A stretch of 46,684 bases of DNA from Desulfotignum sp. (GCA_011390335.1 JAABSO010000034.1:1-46684); one strand, 5' to 3'. Positions 17,270 to 26,284 are shown, counted from the first letter of the stretch. Notes: generated by a model from the letters alone, not told the origin. Made by a program: numbers and translations.

Positions 17270-18415
17270 TCAGGATAAGGGCAGCTGGATCCAAAATTTG
17301 GACCCTTTTCCCTCCCGGGTGGTAAACCCGATTTTGCCCTTGTGTTCTTCAACAATTTTTTTGGTGGTCATGAGGCCGAATCCGGTGCCACGGGTACCCT
17401 TTGTGGTGACAAAATCTGTAAACACGGTCTGCTGGATGGTTTTGTTCATGCCCATACCGTTATCCTGGACCTGGTACACAACGGCATTGTCCTTAAGCGC
17501 TACAAATACATGCACCTGCCTTATGTGTTCCGGTGCAATAGTTGTATCAAAGGCATCCAGGGCATTGGTGGTCAGATTGAACACACAGGTATGGATGGCA
17601 CCCGGATCCATCATCACCTGGACATCTTCTTTTCCCAGAAGGGTTACTTTCAGGTCAATGCCCATCTGTTCTGCCTGAGTTCCCAGCAGGGGCTTGATCT
17701 CTTTCACCGGCTGATCCGGATGGGTGGGGGCAAGGTCCAGGCGGCTGGTTTTGGCATAGTTGAGCAGGTCCAAAGACAGGTTGGTTATCTTGTCGATATT
17801 TTTTTTCATCATTTCCCAGCCCTTGACCAGGTACTCCCTGTTCTCATTTTCAATGCCCTGCTCCAGGATAAAAGAGGAGCCCTTGAGGCCGCCGGCAATG
17901 TTTTTTATCACATGGGACATGCCGGCGATGGTCTGGCCGATGGTGCTCAGGGTTTTTGATTCATCAATGGCCCGATCCTTTTCTTTTATCATATGTTCCA
18001 GATCAATCATATAACTGCGGATGCGTCTGTTGATGGAAATGCGGTCCACCGCTTTTTGAACAGCGGTTTCTATTTCCGCCGCATCAATGGGTTTGGTGAT
18101 AAAATCAGCGGCCTCATACTGCAGGCTTTTTACGGCCAGATCCATATCCCCGTGACCGGTGATCATGATCACTTCTGTTTCAGGGCTGGCCTCCTTGATC
18201 TGTTTCAAAAGCTCAATGCCGTCAATGCCCGGCATCTTGATATCCGTAATCACAATATCCGGATGTTTTTCAAAAAACAATTGTAATCCGGCATCTCCGT
18301 CTGTTGCCGGCAATACCGTGAACCCTGCATGGGTCAGGGTGATGGCCAGTACGTTGCGGATGCCTGGCTCGTCATCCACCAGCAGGATGCTATAGGTATG
18401 GGTATCCTGGTTCAT
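17270..18415 (-). CDS. Hybrid REC-histidine kinase
   Basis: The 381-residue soluble protein has an N-terminal receiver (D14-D15, phospho-Asp D58, MITGHGD, K108 in ITKP) and a short linker. The kinase core has the likely phospho-His H168 (AGMSHVIKNIAGG), N box TTNALDAFD, G1 VQDNGMGMN and G2 TRGTGFGLM. The H box resembles that of the REC-PAS-kinase further downstream, so the two may be paralogs. Its ATG overlaps the stop of the preceding sensor kinase by four bases, suggesting they act in one relay. Confidence 0.87.
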   Translation of the reverse strand: MNQDTHTYSILLVDDEPGIRNVLAITLTHAGFTVLPATDGDAGLQLFFEKHPDIVITDIKMPGIDGIELLKQIKEASPETEVIMITGHGDMDLAVKSLQYEAADFITKPIDAAEIETAVQKAVDRISINRRIRSYMIDLEHMIKEKDRAIDESKTLSTIGQTIAGMSHVIKNIAGGLKGSSFILEQGIENENREYLVKGWEMMKKNIDKITNLSLDLLNYAKTSRLDLAPTHPDQPVKEIKPLLGTQAEQMGIDLKVTLLGKEDVQVMMDPGAIHTCVFNLTTNALDAFDTTIAPEHIRQVHVFVALKDNAVVYQVQDNGMGMNKTIQQTVFTDFVTTKGTRGTGFGLMTTKKIVEEHKGKIGFTTREGKGSKFWIQLPLS

Positions 18416-20697
18416 TGGTTCTGATTTTCCCTGATTTTGAACAGGATGACAAAGGTGGCCCCCCCGTCCTTGTTGTTGTGAACACTGATGTCGCCGCCTG
18501 ATTCCTGGATAATACCGTAGGAGATGGACAGACCCAGTCCGGTGCCTTCTCCCGCATTCTTGGTGGTAAAAAAGGGTTCAAATATCTTGGCTATATTGGC
18601 TGAGGCGATGCCGGTGCCGGTGTCGTTGATCGCAACCCGGATTCTTTGCTTTTCCAGGGCCGTTGAAATACTGATCCGCCGCACTGTTTCCTGGTCATCT
18701 CCGGCATTTTTTGCTTTGGCCACAATGGCATCCCTGGCATTGATGAGCAGGTTGATAAACACCTGTTCTAAGCGGACCGGATCTGCATGGATAATCGGCA
18801 GATCTTCTGTTAGATCCCATACAACGGCAATTTCCCGGAGTTTGAGCTGCTGGCTGAAAATGTCAAATGCCCGTTTGAGCACCTCATTGATGTGCACTTT
18901 TTCTTTTTTAAACACGGTTTTTCTGCCGAACAGCCGCATATGGCCGGTAATCTTTGCGGCCCGATCCACATGGGATTCTATCTCCTCGGACAGGGTTTTA
19001 AGGATGGACCGGTCAATCTGCGCATCAGAGCTAACTTTTCTGGCAATAAACCCGGATGCGGTCTTGATGACCGACAGCGGCTGGTTGAGTTCATGGGCAA
19101 CCCCTGTGGCCATCTCCCCCAGGGTGGCCATTTTGCCTGCCTGGATCAGCTGCTGTTCGGTTTCAACAGATCTGGTAATGTCCACTGTGGTGACGATGAG
19201 CACATTGCGGTCGGCAAATTCCGCCGGCCTGATCCAAATGTTCACATAGATATGGTCATCATCATTTTTCACATGCACACACCGCTCATGAAAAGGGGTA
19301 TTGATATGGGTTTTCACCTGGTCACATTCCCGGGAAGATGCAAACAAAATATCAAATGCCTTGCCTGTAAGATCACCTTTTGTATATCCATACACGGTCT
19401 GGGCCGCATCATTGAGATCCAGAATGCACAAATTCTCTTTGTCCAGGATGAACACCGGATTGGGAATATTCATGAAAATAGCCTGGTATTTTTTTTCTGA
19501 AATCTGCACCTCTTCTTCCAGGCGCTTTCTGCGGCTGATGTCCAGACTCATTTCCATGGCTGCCACCACCTGTCCGTTTTCATCTTTAAGGGGTGCTGTT
19601 TTTACAAACCAGTGGGCGGTTGTGCCGTCTTTGTTGATGCCTGATTCTTCGCTGAAATGGGATTTTCCGTCCTGGAACGTTTTTTCCACCGGGCAATTGC
19701 TGCACTTGGTGGTAAGCCCCTTGTAGGCGGCATAGCAGTGGTCCCCGTAACTGGGGTTGAAGCGCCGGACAAATTCCTGGTTGAATTCCACCAGTTCATA
19801 GTTTCTGTTCTGGACCGTTATGGTACAGGGCACCTGTTCAAACAGGTGCTGGTACATATCTTTCTGCCGGTTCAGGGCCATCTGTTTTTCATGGATTTTT
19901 TCACCCATCTCATTGATGGCGCAGGAGAGCTGCTCAATTTCATCGGCCCAGAGTCTGTGGGGTTCTGCTTCACTGAAATCACCATCAGCAATCCGCTTTG
20001 TGCTTTCAACCAGATGGGTGATGGGCCGTGTCACCAGAAACAAGATAACAACACAAATGGTCACAGCCAGGGTAAGAAACAGAAAAACAGCACTCCAGGC
20101 GGACATTTTCTTGGCAGAGGCAATCTTTTCCCGGATATTTTCCAAAGACACGATCACATCCATAGATCCCAGTTTAACCACATTTGACGGATGGTAGTGA
20201 CAGTCTGACGTGGCACAGGAGTCGGCATTTTTCACCGGATTGATCAGCCCCAGCAGCAGCTCACCTGTTTCAGATTCAAAAATACGCACCCGGTCCTGGA
20301 TACCGGTTTTCATGACCGGCGGATCAGTATTGTGACAGATAGCGCAGGCAGCCTGGTCTTTGCTTTTCTTCTGGCCAAGCTCTTCCGGGTTATTGGAAAA
20401 CCGGATCTGGCCCTGGGAGTTGAATACCCGTATCTCCTTGATATCATTGTATTCCGCCATGGAATTGAGAATATCCTGCATGCCCTGTGTCGGGTTGTGC
20501 AGCATGGCAAACCAGGTAAGTTTCAATACCGAGTTGCAGAATTTGTCCACCTGGGATACGGCTGTATCAAGGAGCTGTTTTTCCCGGTATCTGCTGCTGT
20601 AATGGGTCCAGATAAAAATGGAGGAAAAAAGAACAATACCCACCGGTATGAGCAGTTTAAAGGCAAGCCCCCTGTTATGTATGCTTTTTTTTTCCAT
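18412..20697 (-). CDS. Membrane sensor histidine kinase with periplasmic heme-type motifs
   Basis: The 761-residue protein has a transmembrane helix at about 13-30, a periplasmic part at about 31-198, a second helix at about 200-222 and a HAMP domain. Two PAS domains follow (about 280-390 and 400-510), then HisKA with H535 (GVAHELNQP) and a C-terminal HATPase domain. The periplasmic part has C118-x-x-C-H122 (CAICH) and C161-x4-C-H167 (CATSDCH). Both spacings are used for covalent c-type heme in cytochromes c3, so it may sense periplasmic redox state. The first PAS has C321, C332 and C335. It lies directly after the tmcA-proximal response regulator and overlaps the next kinase gene by four bases. 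Confidence 0.88.
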   Translation of the reverse strand: MEKKSIHNRGLAFKLLIPVGIVLFSSIFIWTHYSSRYREKQLLDTAVSQVDKFCNSVLKLTWFAMLHNPTQGMQDILNSMAEYNDIKEIRVFNSQGQIRFSNNPEELGQKKSKDQAACAICHNTDPPVMKTGIQDRVRIFESETGELLLGLINPVKNADSCATSDCHYHPSNVVKLGSMDVIVSLENIREKIASAKKMSAWSAVFLFLTLAVTICVVILFLVTRPITHLVESTKRIADGDFSEAEPHRLWADEIEQLSCAINEMGEKIHEKQMALNRQKDMYQHLFEQVPCTITVQNRNYELVEFNQEFVRRFNPSYGDHCYAAYKGLTTKCSNCPVEKTFQDGKSHFSEESGINKDGTTAHWFVKTAPLKDENGQVVAAMEMSLDISRRKRLEEEVQISEKKYQAIFMNIPNPVFILDKENLCILDLNDAAQTVYGYTKGDLTGKAFDILFASSRECDQVKTHINTPFHERCVHVKNDDDHIYVNIWIRPAEFADRNVLIVTTVDITRSVETEQQLIQAGKMATLGEMATGVAHELNQPLSVIKTASGFIARKVSSDAQIDRSILKTLSEEIESHVDRAAKITGHMRLFGRKTVFKKEKVHINEVLKRAFDIFSQQLKLREIAVVWDLTEDLPIIHADPVRLEQVFINLLINARDAIVAKAKNAGDDQETVRRISISTALEKQRIRVAINDTGTGIASANIAKIFEPFFTTKNAGEGTGLGLSISYGIIQESGGDISVHNNKDGGATFVILFKIRENQNQ

Positions 20698-20706
20698 GCA
20701 GACCCA

Positions 20707-21069
20707 TTATTTTGTTGTTCTCCTGCTTAACACCTGCCCGACTTTTTCCAGGACCTCATCAGCATCAAAAGGCTTTGCAAAAAAGCCTTCTGCTTTGGGT
20801 ATGGAATGCTTGCGGCCGGAAAGACCGGATATGACGATCACCGGTGTTGTATATCCTTTTTTGGAAATTTTCCGGAAAAACCGGGGTCCCCATTCTTCGG
20901 GCATTTCCAGGTCAAGGGTGATCAAGTCCGGCTTCTGGGTTAAAAACACATCCATGGCCTGTTTGCCGTCATCTGCTGTACAGGTTTCATATCCGTTGTC
21001 CGTGAACAGGGCCTTAAGGTACCGGGTCACAGCAGGATCATCATCCACGATCATAATTTTTTTTGTCAT
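20707..21069 (-). CDS. Single-domain response regulator after tmcA
   Basis: A 120-residue receiver domain with acidic pair D9-D10, phospho-Asp D53 (LITLDLEMP), VIVISGLSG and a Lys-Pro strand (FAKPFDADE). There is no output domain. GGAGGG precedes the ATG. It lies nine bases after tmcA and nine bases before the heme-type sensor kinase, so it may be that kinase's partner. Confidence 0.87.
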   Translation of the reverse strand: MTKKIMIVDDDPAVTRYLKALFTDNGYETCTADDGKQAMDVFLTQKPDLITLDLEMPEEWGPRFFRKISKKGYTTPVIVISGLSGRKHSIPKAEGFFAKPFDADEVLEKVGQVLSRRTTK

Positions 21070-21078
21070 GGTCCCTCC

Positions 21079-21468
21079 TTATTCTTTTATGTGGCATTCA
21101 CCACACAGAACAGGGCCTTTTCCCCTGTCAAAGTGGCAGTCCCTGCACAGGTTATGATAGGCGGCTTCCAGGGGCATTTTGTTGTCAGGTGAAACCTTCA
21201 GGCTGTGGCAGTCGGAGCAGTAATAGTCCTCGCTGCTTTCACCGGGCACCAGTTCACCCTCTTCATATACATGGTGACAGATACTGCAGTCATCATCCAG
21301 GTCCATGATGTGGTCATCATGGCTGAACACTGCCCCCGGCCTTCTGGGTGATTCAAATGCCCAGGAATCAAGCCGTTCCAGATATTGGTCCTCCTGGGCA
21401 AAAACAACCACCCACCCTGCTGCAGACAACAGCCCCAGGACAACTGCGCATATGGTCCATTTTTTCAT
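21079..21468 (-). CDS. tmcA: Tetraheme cytochrome c3, Tmc complex subunit A
   Basis: From the ATG at 21468 the product has 129 residues, with a signal peptide (MKKWTICAVV..., cleavage near residue 24). Four CxxCH heme sites lie at 61-65, 84-88, 108-112 and 122-126, with free histidines (H50, H53, H66, H105) suited as sixth ligands. This is the pattern of type II cytochrome c3. In Tmc it receives electrons from periplasmic type I cytochrome c3 and hydrogenases and passes them to the membrane complex. The start is one base after the tmcB stop. A start 14 codons upstream would add a basic stretch before the signal peptide and is less likely. Confidence 0.9.
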   Translation of the reverse strand: MKKWTICAVVLGLLSAAGWVVVFAQEDQYLERLDSWAFESPRRPGAVFSHDDHIMDLDDDCSICHHVYEEGELVPGESSEDYYCSDCHSLKVSPDNKMPLEAAYHNLCRDCHFDRGKGPVLCGECHIKE

Positions 21469-21469
21469 T

Positions 21470-22843
21470 TTATTTCCCCGGTGTATAAATTTTCTTTTCC
21501 ATGGTTTCATAAATCAGATCTCCCAGGAATTTGATCTCCATTTTAAGGTCATAGTGGTGGATAATATCCTCCAGTCCGCTGTGGCAGTTGTGGCAGGGGG
21601 CGATGAGCACCTCGGCGCCTGTGGCGGCCAGCTGTTCCGCCTTGTTTCTGTTGTTCACCATGCGCTCGTTTTTGTAGGGAGGACCGCAGTTGATGACCCC
21701 GCCGCCGGCACCGCAGCAATAGTTGTGCTCCCGGTTGGGCACCATATCCACAAAGTCCTCACACACCATGTTCACCACTTGTCTGGCCTTGTCATGCAGC
21801 CCCCTGCCCCTGGACACATTGCAGGGGTCGTGCAGGGTGACTTTTTTCTTGTATTTTTCTTTAATGGTGATTCTGCCTTCAGTGAGCAGTTCATGGTAGA
21901 AGGCCAGGGCATGGACCACCTCAAAGGGCGGCATGACCCAGGAATTCCAGCGGTTGCCTATGTCATACACCGACCGGAATGCATGGCCGCATTCCCCCAT
22001 GACAATGCGCTTGACCCGCAGCTTTGCCGCGGTTTCAAAAAATGCCCGGGCAATCCTGCCGGAAATTTCATTGTCACCGGTGTACATGGCCATATTGCTG
22101 TTGTCCCATCCCGGGGTGGAGGGCATGGTCCAGTCTATCCCGGCGGCATGCATCATGGTGGCGGCCTGGTAAATCAGGCCTGCCTGGAACTTGGGTTCCG
22201 GTGCAATCACCGAATACATGATATCAGCCCCCACCTTGTCCAGAGGGATCTCCAGGTTTTCAAATTCATCTCTGGCGTCTTCCTCCTGCCACTGCAGGGT
22301 GTCGATCCACTCATCATCTTTGACCCACATCTGGTTCAGGGTAACGGAATGGGAATTCACCGTGTCCTGGATATACTGGGGGGTGATTTCCAGTTTATGG
22401 CAGATACGGCGCACCAGCAGCATCATATAGGCGATGTCAATGCCGAACGGGCAGTACATGGCACAGCGTTTGCACACATTGCATTCCAGATGGGATATGC
22501 GCACCGCCTGCCGCAAAAAATCTTTGGACACGTTTCCCTTTTTTGCCAGCATCTCCCAGATGGTGTTTTTCACCTTGGCTGCCGGCATAAAATAGGGATC
22601 ACGGTCATTGGACAAAAAGAAGCTGCACGCATCGGCACACATACCGCACCGCATACAGGTTTCCACATATGCCTTGAACCGTGGGCCGGTTTCTTTTTCC
22701 AGCACCTGGTTGATGGTCTTTTGGATCCGCTCCGGGGTCAGTCTTTTTAGACCGGATTCAATGGCAGGATCTGTGGCTTTTTCTGATTTCATATCATTTG
22801 TTTCTCTGGATTGTTCTGTCATGGTATTATCCTGTGTTTGCAT
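21470..22843 (-). CDS. tmcB: Tmc complex iron-sulfur subunit with CCG domains
   Basis: A 457-residue cytoplasmic protein related to HdrD/DsrK. Two [4Fe-4S] clusters are seen at C63-C66-C69-C73 and C121-C124-C127-C131. Two Cys-rich CCG-type regions follow, including HDPCNVSRGRG with YCCGAGGG, and APCHNCHSG near the end. These can bind a special cubane and carry out thiol/disulfide-type chemistry. It should face the cytoplasm and exchange electrons with the cytochrome b subunit TmcC. A strong TAGGAGG ribosome site precedes the ATG. It lies 12 bases after tmcC. Confidence 0.9.
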   Translation of the reverse strand: MQTQDNTMTEQSRETNDMKSEKATDPAIESGLKRLTPERIQKTINQVLEKETGPRFKAYVETCMRCGMCADACSFFLSNDRDPYFMPAAKVKNTIWEMLAKKGNVSKDFLRQAVRISHLECNVCKRCAMYCPFGIDIAYMMLLVRRICHKLEITPQYIQDTVNSHSVTLNQMWVKDDEWIDTLQWQEEDARDEFENLEIPLDKVGADIMYSVIAPEPKFQAGLIYQAATMMHAAGIDWTMPSTPGWDNSNMAMYTGDNEISGRIARAFFETAAKLRVKRIVMGECGHAFRSVYDIGNRWNSWVMPPFEVVHALAFYHELLTEGRITIKEKYKKKVTLHDPCNVSRGRGLHDKARQVVNMVCEDFVDMVPNREHNYCCGAGGGVINCGPPYKNERMVNNRNKAEQLAATGAEVLIAPCHNCHSGLEDIIHHYDLKMEIKFLGDLIYETMEKKIYTPGK

Positions 22844-22855
22844 TGGTATTTCCTC

Positions 22856-23515
22856 CTACCAGTCCCGGGCATGTCTGACATTGCCGAATTCAGACCCCAT
22901 ATAGGCCCGTGTCAAAGGTGCTGTGAGCATGTGGGAAAATCGGGAAAACGGGATGATGATCAGCATGAGTTCCCCTGACAGCACATGGGCCACCACCATC
23001 CATCTGTAGGCAAACCACTGGTGATAAGCCAGAAAGCCTGTGACAAAAGGCAGGAGCACCAGTAAAATCAACAGGTAATCGATCGCCGAGGTCAGGTATG
23101 TGATCTCCGGCACCATCTGCCTGCGCACGGCAAAAAAGATCAGGGCCGCAATCACAAGCAGGGTCAGCCAGTCTGCCAGGCCGTCATTGAGTGCCGGCCA
23201 GGAGACCTGAAACGCCTCATTGATCAGAACGATGTGGGATGCCAGAAACAAAGGGACCACAAACAACAGGATGTGAAACAGATAGGAGATCGCGTAATAC
23301 ACCGGCCGCAGCCGGGTGCTTTTGGGAAAAAACGGCACCAGCCAGGCCCCCATGGACCGCAGACTGTGTTTCACGGTCATATATGAAAAAATATAGGGTT
23401 CTTTCTGCCGCACAGACTGAATGATGCTGATACCTTTGAATAACAGGCCCCCCACAAAGATGATGGCCGATATCCAGACCATGGGCCCCATGATAAAGGC
23501 GATAAAACTGTTCAT
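22856..23515 (-). CDS. tmcC: Tmc complex membrane cytochrome b subunit
   Basis: A 219-residue membrane protein with about five hydrophobic helices and histidines in several of them, of the NarI/DsrM type that binds heme b. Starts MNSFIAFIMGPMVWISAIIF; later helices include YAISYLFHILLFVVPLFLAS and WMVVAHVLSGELMLIIIPFS. It carries electrons across the inner membrane between TmcA and TmcB. AAAGGAG precedes the ATG. It sits 45 bases after tmcD. Confidence 0.88.
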   Translation of the reverse strand: MNSFIAFIMGPMVWISAIIFVGGLLFKGISIIQSVRQKEPYIFSYMTVKHSLRSMGAWLVPFFPKSTRLRPVYYAISYLFHILLFVVPLFLASHIVLINEAFQVSWPALNDGLADWLTLLVIAALIFFAVRRQMVPEITYLTSAIDYLLILLVLLPFVTGFLAYHQWFAYRWMVVAHVLSGELMLIIIPFSRFSHMLTAPLTRAYMGSEFGNVRHARDW

Positions 23516-23560
23516 TGCATACTCCTTTGAAAAAAATTTCCTTGCGTGACAGGGATTGGG

Positions 23561-24802
23561 TTACACACTGATGATCTGCCGTTTATACACCCCGTTTTCA
23601 ATTGCCTTGATCATCACCTGTGATCCATCCGGACTGATGACCGGATCTGCCATAAAGCTGAAACCGGAGGCCATGACCCTGTTGTTGACCACCAGCTGGC
23701 GGGTGCTGTTCTTTTCCACAACCACTGCCACCACACTGCCGTCCGGACTGATACTGGGGACAAAAACCTTGTCCGCCCGCATCTGCCAGGGGGTCTGGTT
23801 GACAGCCAGGTCCCATGCACCTTTGTGTTTATACACAGCAGCGAGACAGGCCCCGTCCTGTGAAAAATGGATGTCAGAGACCATGGTATCCCAGGAGTGC
23901 TGCCACACCCTGTCATTCACTGCCACGGTCCAGCGGCCGTAGGGGGTGGACACAATGGCGGCAATATCCTCACCTGCCGGGGAGACCGAAAGATGCCACA
24001 GCTGGTCATAGGCATTTGCCCAGAAAGGGGCGTTGTTTTTGTACAATTTCCATTTGCCATTGATGCGTACGGGTGCCACCAGGGTTTTCTCATCAAGAAA
24101 CTGAGGTTTCCATGCCGATTCAAACCGGTTGTCCCATATGGTATCGTTCTGGACAATGGAATAGGCTTCTCTGTCCAGACGGACGGTACAGGCGATATTT
24201 TGCGCACCTGCATCGAAACTGATATTCCAGGCATTTAAAAATCTGGCTGCCTGTGCCTCACCGTTGCGGGCAACACTGAAAATGCCTTTTTTAAATGCAT
24301 CCACATCTGCCGCAGCCATGGATTCCATCTGGACCACGGCTGCGGATGTCCCGTTGGGCGCCATTACTGCACCAGTCAAATTTTCATACCGGTCTTCCCA
24401 GGGCACATCATTTACAATTACCCCGTATTCCGAATCAGTTTGAAAGGCAGCCCCGAGAAAATCACCGTTCGGGCTGATTTTCATATCCCAGATAAAATCA
24501 AACCAGTTGGACCATTGTACGCCATTCACATTCATGGTCCATTCTTCATCTTTGGCCACGAACGCGGCAAACCCGTTGTCTGCAAAAGGGGCAAGGCACC
24601 ATGCCTTTTCATATTTATCATCCCAGACATCCCCGTTCACACAGACATTAAAAACCATTTCATCCAGGTTCACAATGGCTGCAATCCGCTCCCCATCTTT
24701 GCTCACCTGGGGGGCCTGTACCCAGTTAAAGCGGTTTTCCCATTCCTTAACCGGAATTTCTTTTAAATCTGTGTGCCAGTCCCATGATGTTTTTTCTTCC
24801 AT
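23561..24802 (-). CDS. tmcD: Tmc complex subunit D, WD40-like Trp-rich repeats
   Basis: The 413-residue protein has no signal peptide or membrane helix. It contains repeated units built on phrases such as VNGDVWDDKYEKAW, VNDVPWEDRYENL, QNDTIWDNRFESAW and VNDRVWQHSWDTM, each followed by a strand like SPNGD or SPAGED. This gives a beta-propeller-like repeat with one conserved W-D/x-x-x-[YF] per blade, spaced about 45-50 residues. A Trp-rich protein of this kind is the fourth subunit of Tmc in sulfate reducers; its role is unknown. It is the first tmc gene here, 66 bases after a response regulator. GGAGAG precedes the ATG. Confidence 0.85.
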   Translation of the reverse strand: MEEKTSWDWHTDLKEIPVKEWENRFNWVQAPQVSKDGERIAAIVNLDEMVFNVCVNGDVWDDKYEKAWCLAPFADNGFAAFVAKDEEWTMNVNGVQWSNWFDFIWDMKISPNGDFLGAAFQTDSEYGVIVNDVPWEDRYENLTGAVMAPNGTSAAVVQMESMAAADVDAFKKGIFSVARNGEAQAARFLNAWNISFDAGAQNIACTVRLDREAYSIVQNDTIWDNRFESAWKPQFLDEKTLVAPVRINGKWKLYKNNAPFWANAYDQLWHLSVSPAGEDIAAIVSTPYGRWTVAVNDRVWQHSWDTMVSDIHFSQDGACLAAVYKHKGAWDLAVNQTPWQMRADKVFVPSISPDGSVVAVVVEKNSTRQLVVNNRVMASGFSFMADPVISPDGSQVMIKAIENGVYKRQIISV

Positions 24803-24868
24803 ATTTCTCTCCGCATTCTTACATGGTTTTGTATGCTTGCGCTGTTTTATGTTTATTGTATCGTATGT

Positions 24869-25258
24869 TCAGGGTGTTTTATGACAGGTCAGTTCATCAA
24901 TAATCGTATCCAGAGATGCTACGGTCAGCGGTTTTTCAATAACTCTGTCAATGCCGGCTTTTTGGACTTCACAATGCAGGTCATCACTGATCAGGGTGGC
25001 CATGAGCACCCGGAACACCTTAGAACAGTGTTTTTCCACCTGATTTAAAAACTGAATGCCATCCATATCCGGCAGAAAATAATCACACACCACCACATCG
25101 ATTTTCTGGTATTTCAAGGAATTGAGCCCTTCTTCTCCTGATTTGAATATCAGAAAATGTGTGTGGCCATTGTCAAAAAAAAACTTTAAAGAATCCCTGA
25201 CTAACGGATCATTATCCACAAACATGATCTGTGGTGATGAAACCCCGGGTTTTTTCAT
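24869..25258 (-). CDS. Single-domain response regulator, first gene of the tmc cluster
   Basis: A 129-residue receiver domain: D15-x-D17, phospho-Asp D59 (VVVCDYFLPDMDG), VLMATLI, and K-P strand IEKPLTVASLD. No output domain. It precedes tmcD by 66 bases and is itself preceded by a sigma-54-type promoter candidate at 25320-25335, so it is probably the promoter-proximal gene of the long tmc operon. Confidence 0.87.
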   Translation of the reverse strand: MKKPGVSSPQIMFVDNDPLVRDSLKFFFDNGHTHFLIFKSGEEGLNSLKYQKIDVVVCDYFLPDMDGIQFLNQVEKHCSKVFRVLMATLISDDLHCEVQKAGIDRVIEKPLTVASLDTIIDELTCHKTP

Positions 25259-25319
25259 ATGGCCTTTGCAAACCCCGCTGTAATATAAATTGACACCTGC
25301 TCCCTATGCCAATTCTTAG

Positions 25320-25335
25320 AGCAGAAACCATGCCA
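25320..25335 (-). promoter_or_regulatory. Sigma-54-type -24/-12 promoter candidate for the tmc operon
   Basis: On the minus strand the sequence reads TGGCATGGTTTCTGCT. It fits the consensus TGGCAYR-N4-TTGCW at all fixed positions but one (C for T in the -12 box) and keeps the essential GG and GC pair. It lies 62-77 bases upstream of the response-regulator start. The identical 16 bases occur upstream of the metF/hdrA operon at 41569-41584. Confidence 0.6.
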
Positions 25336-25491
25336 GACAGCGGATTCAAAAAAAATACCTGTAAAAACAGGCAGTTGATTCACAAACCAAGACAAAAACC
25401 AGAAGGGTTTAAGGATTATTCAAAAAATCGGTTTGAACCATTACAAAAATTCGAAATTTTTCTAATCTACAGGGTATATTTAACCAGAAGG

Positions 25492-25899
25492 TTATGCTGT
25501 TTTTTGACTCTTTTTCCACTTTGCCTGATAATCTGACAATGCCAGATAAAATCCGCCCACTGCCAGTTGCGCGCAATGTTCGTGATCTTGGGGCAGGGTT
25601 TTAAGATAGTCCTGCACATCGTCCGGGGTAATTTCCCAGGCATGGTCAATGGTTTTGCCCCGGGCAAGGGCCACCACCGTATTGCAGCAGGCAGTGGTGT
25701 TCAAACACCCCTGGGTGGTGAATGAAATATGTGCCAGCCTGTGGTCCGCAACTTTGATAAAAAACTCCACAATATCTCCACAGTCACCAACCCGTTTGCC
25801 ATATCCGTCCGGATGGTGAAGCACCTCTTTATGTGCAGTTTCAAACGCCATTTCCAGGTATTGGGCAGAATGGCGGTTCCAAAAATCCATATCATTCAT
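25492..25899 (-). CDS. NifU/IscU-like iron-sulfur scaffold protein
   Basis: The 135-residue protein matches the N-terminal NifU (IscU) domain. The three cluster-binding cysteines are C40 (GDCGD), C65 (TQGCLNTTA) and C109 (EHCAQLA). The scaffold builds [Fe-S] clusters for transfer to enzymes. This divergent stand-alone form has no adjacent cysteine desulfurase, and an extra C71-C72 pair is present. A sigma-54-type promoter lies about 50 bases upstream. The gene stands alone between the tmc cluster and lhgO, and may serve the many Fe-S proteins nearby. Confidence 0.8.
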   Translation of the reverse strand: MNDMDFWNRHSAQYLEMAFETAHKEVLHHPDGYGKRVGDCGDIVEFFIKVADHRLAHISFTTQGCLNTTACCNTVVALARGKTIDHAWEITPDDVQDYLKTLPQDHEHCAQLAVGGFYLALSDYQAKWKKSQKTA

Positions 25900-25945
25900 T
25901 TTTCATTCTCCATCTGATGAACGCCTTGCAGGTTTCCCGAATAAA

Positions 25946-25961
25946 AGCAAGGAACATGCCA
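25946..25961 (-). promoter_or_regulatory. Sigma-54 promoter candidate for the NifU-like gene
   Basis: The minus strand reads TGGCATGTTCCTTGCT, a match at every fixed position of TGGCAYR-N4-TTGCW. It ends 47 bases before the ATG of the NifU-like gene, so the transcript would begin about 35 bases upstream of that start. Confidence 0.7.
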
Positions 25962-26284
25962 TATTTTCGGTTGAAAAATTCAATCCAGCAAATTCATATA
26001 TTTCAAGAACTTATACAACCATTGCAAAGCACAGGTCAACCAGGGAAAAAAAATAGATGTGTTTTTGAACCGGAAAAAGGTGCTTTTTTGCAACCGCCGC
26101 ATCAGCCCAGCACTCTGTTTCAAGCCCCGCCCCTGGTGGTGTCCCCATAGAAGCGCACGCTACTATGGCAAATATCCAGTGCCGGCAGACATGCCTTGAT
26201 TTTCTGACCCCCTGGTACTATTATGCCTGCATTTGAATAAATCCGTTGGTCCTCATCCAGAAGAAATCAGGAGATATTGATCTA
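25962..26284. other. Intergenic region before lhgO
   Basis: No gene is recognisable between the NifU promoter and the lhgO start. The promoter of lhgO must lie here but no clear -10/-35 or -24/-12 element was found on the plus strand. AGGAG at about 26269-26273 is the likely ribosome site of lhgO. Confidence 0.4.

Noticed and set aside
21305..22750. Plus-strand open frame of 481 codons opposite tmcB
   Set aside because: Antisense of a clear Fe-S protein gene in GC-rich codon usage; the product has the low-complexity look of shadow frames.
25301..25316. Extra sigma-54-like site (CTATGCCA) next to the tmc promoter
   Set aside because: The spacing between the GG and GC pairs is two bases too short for a -24/-12 promoter.
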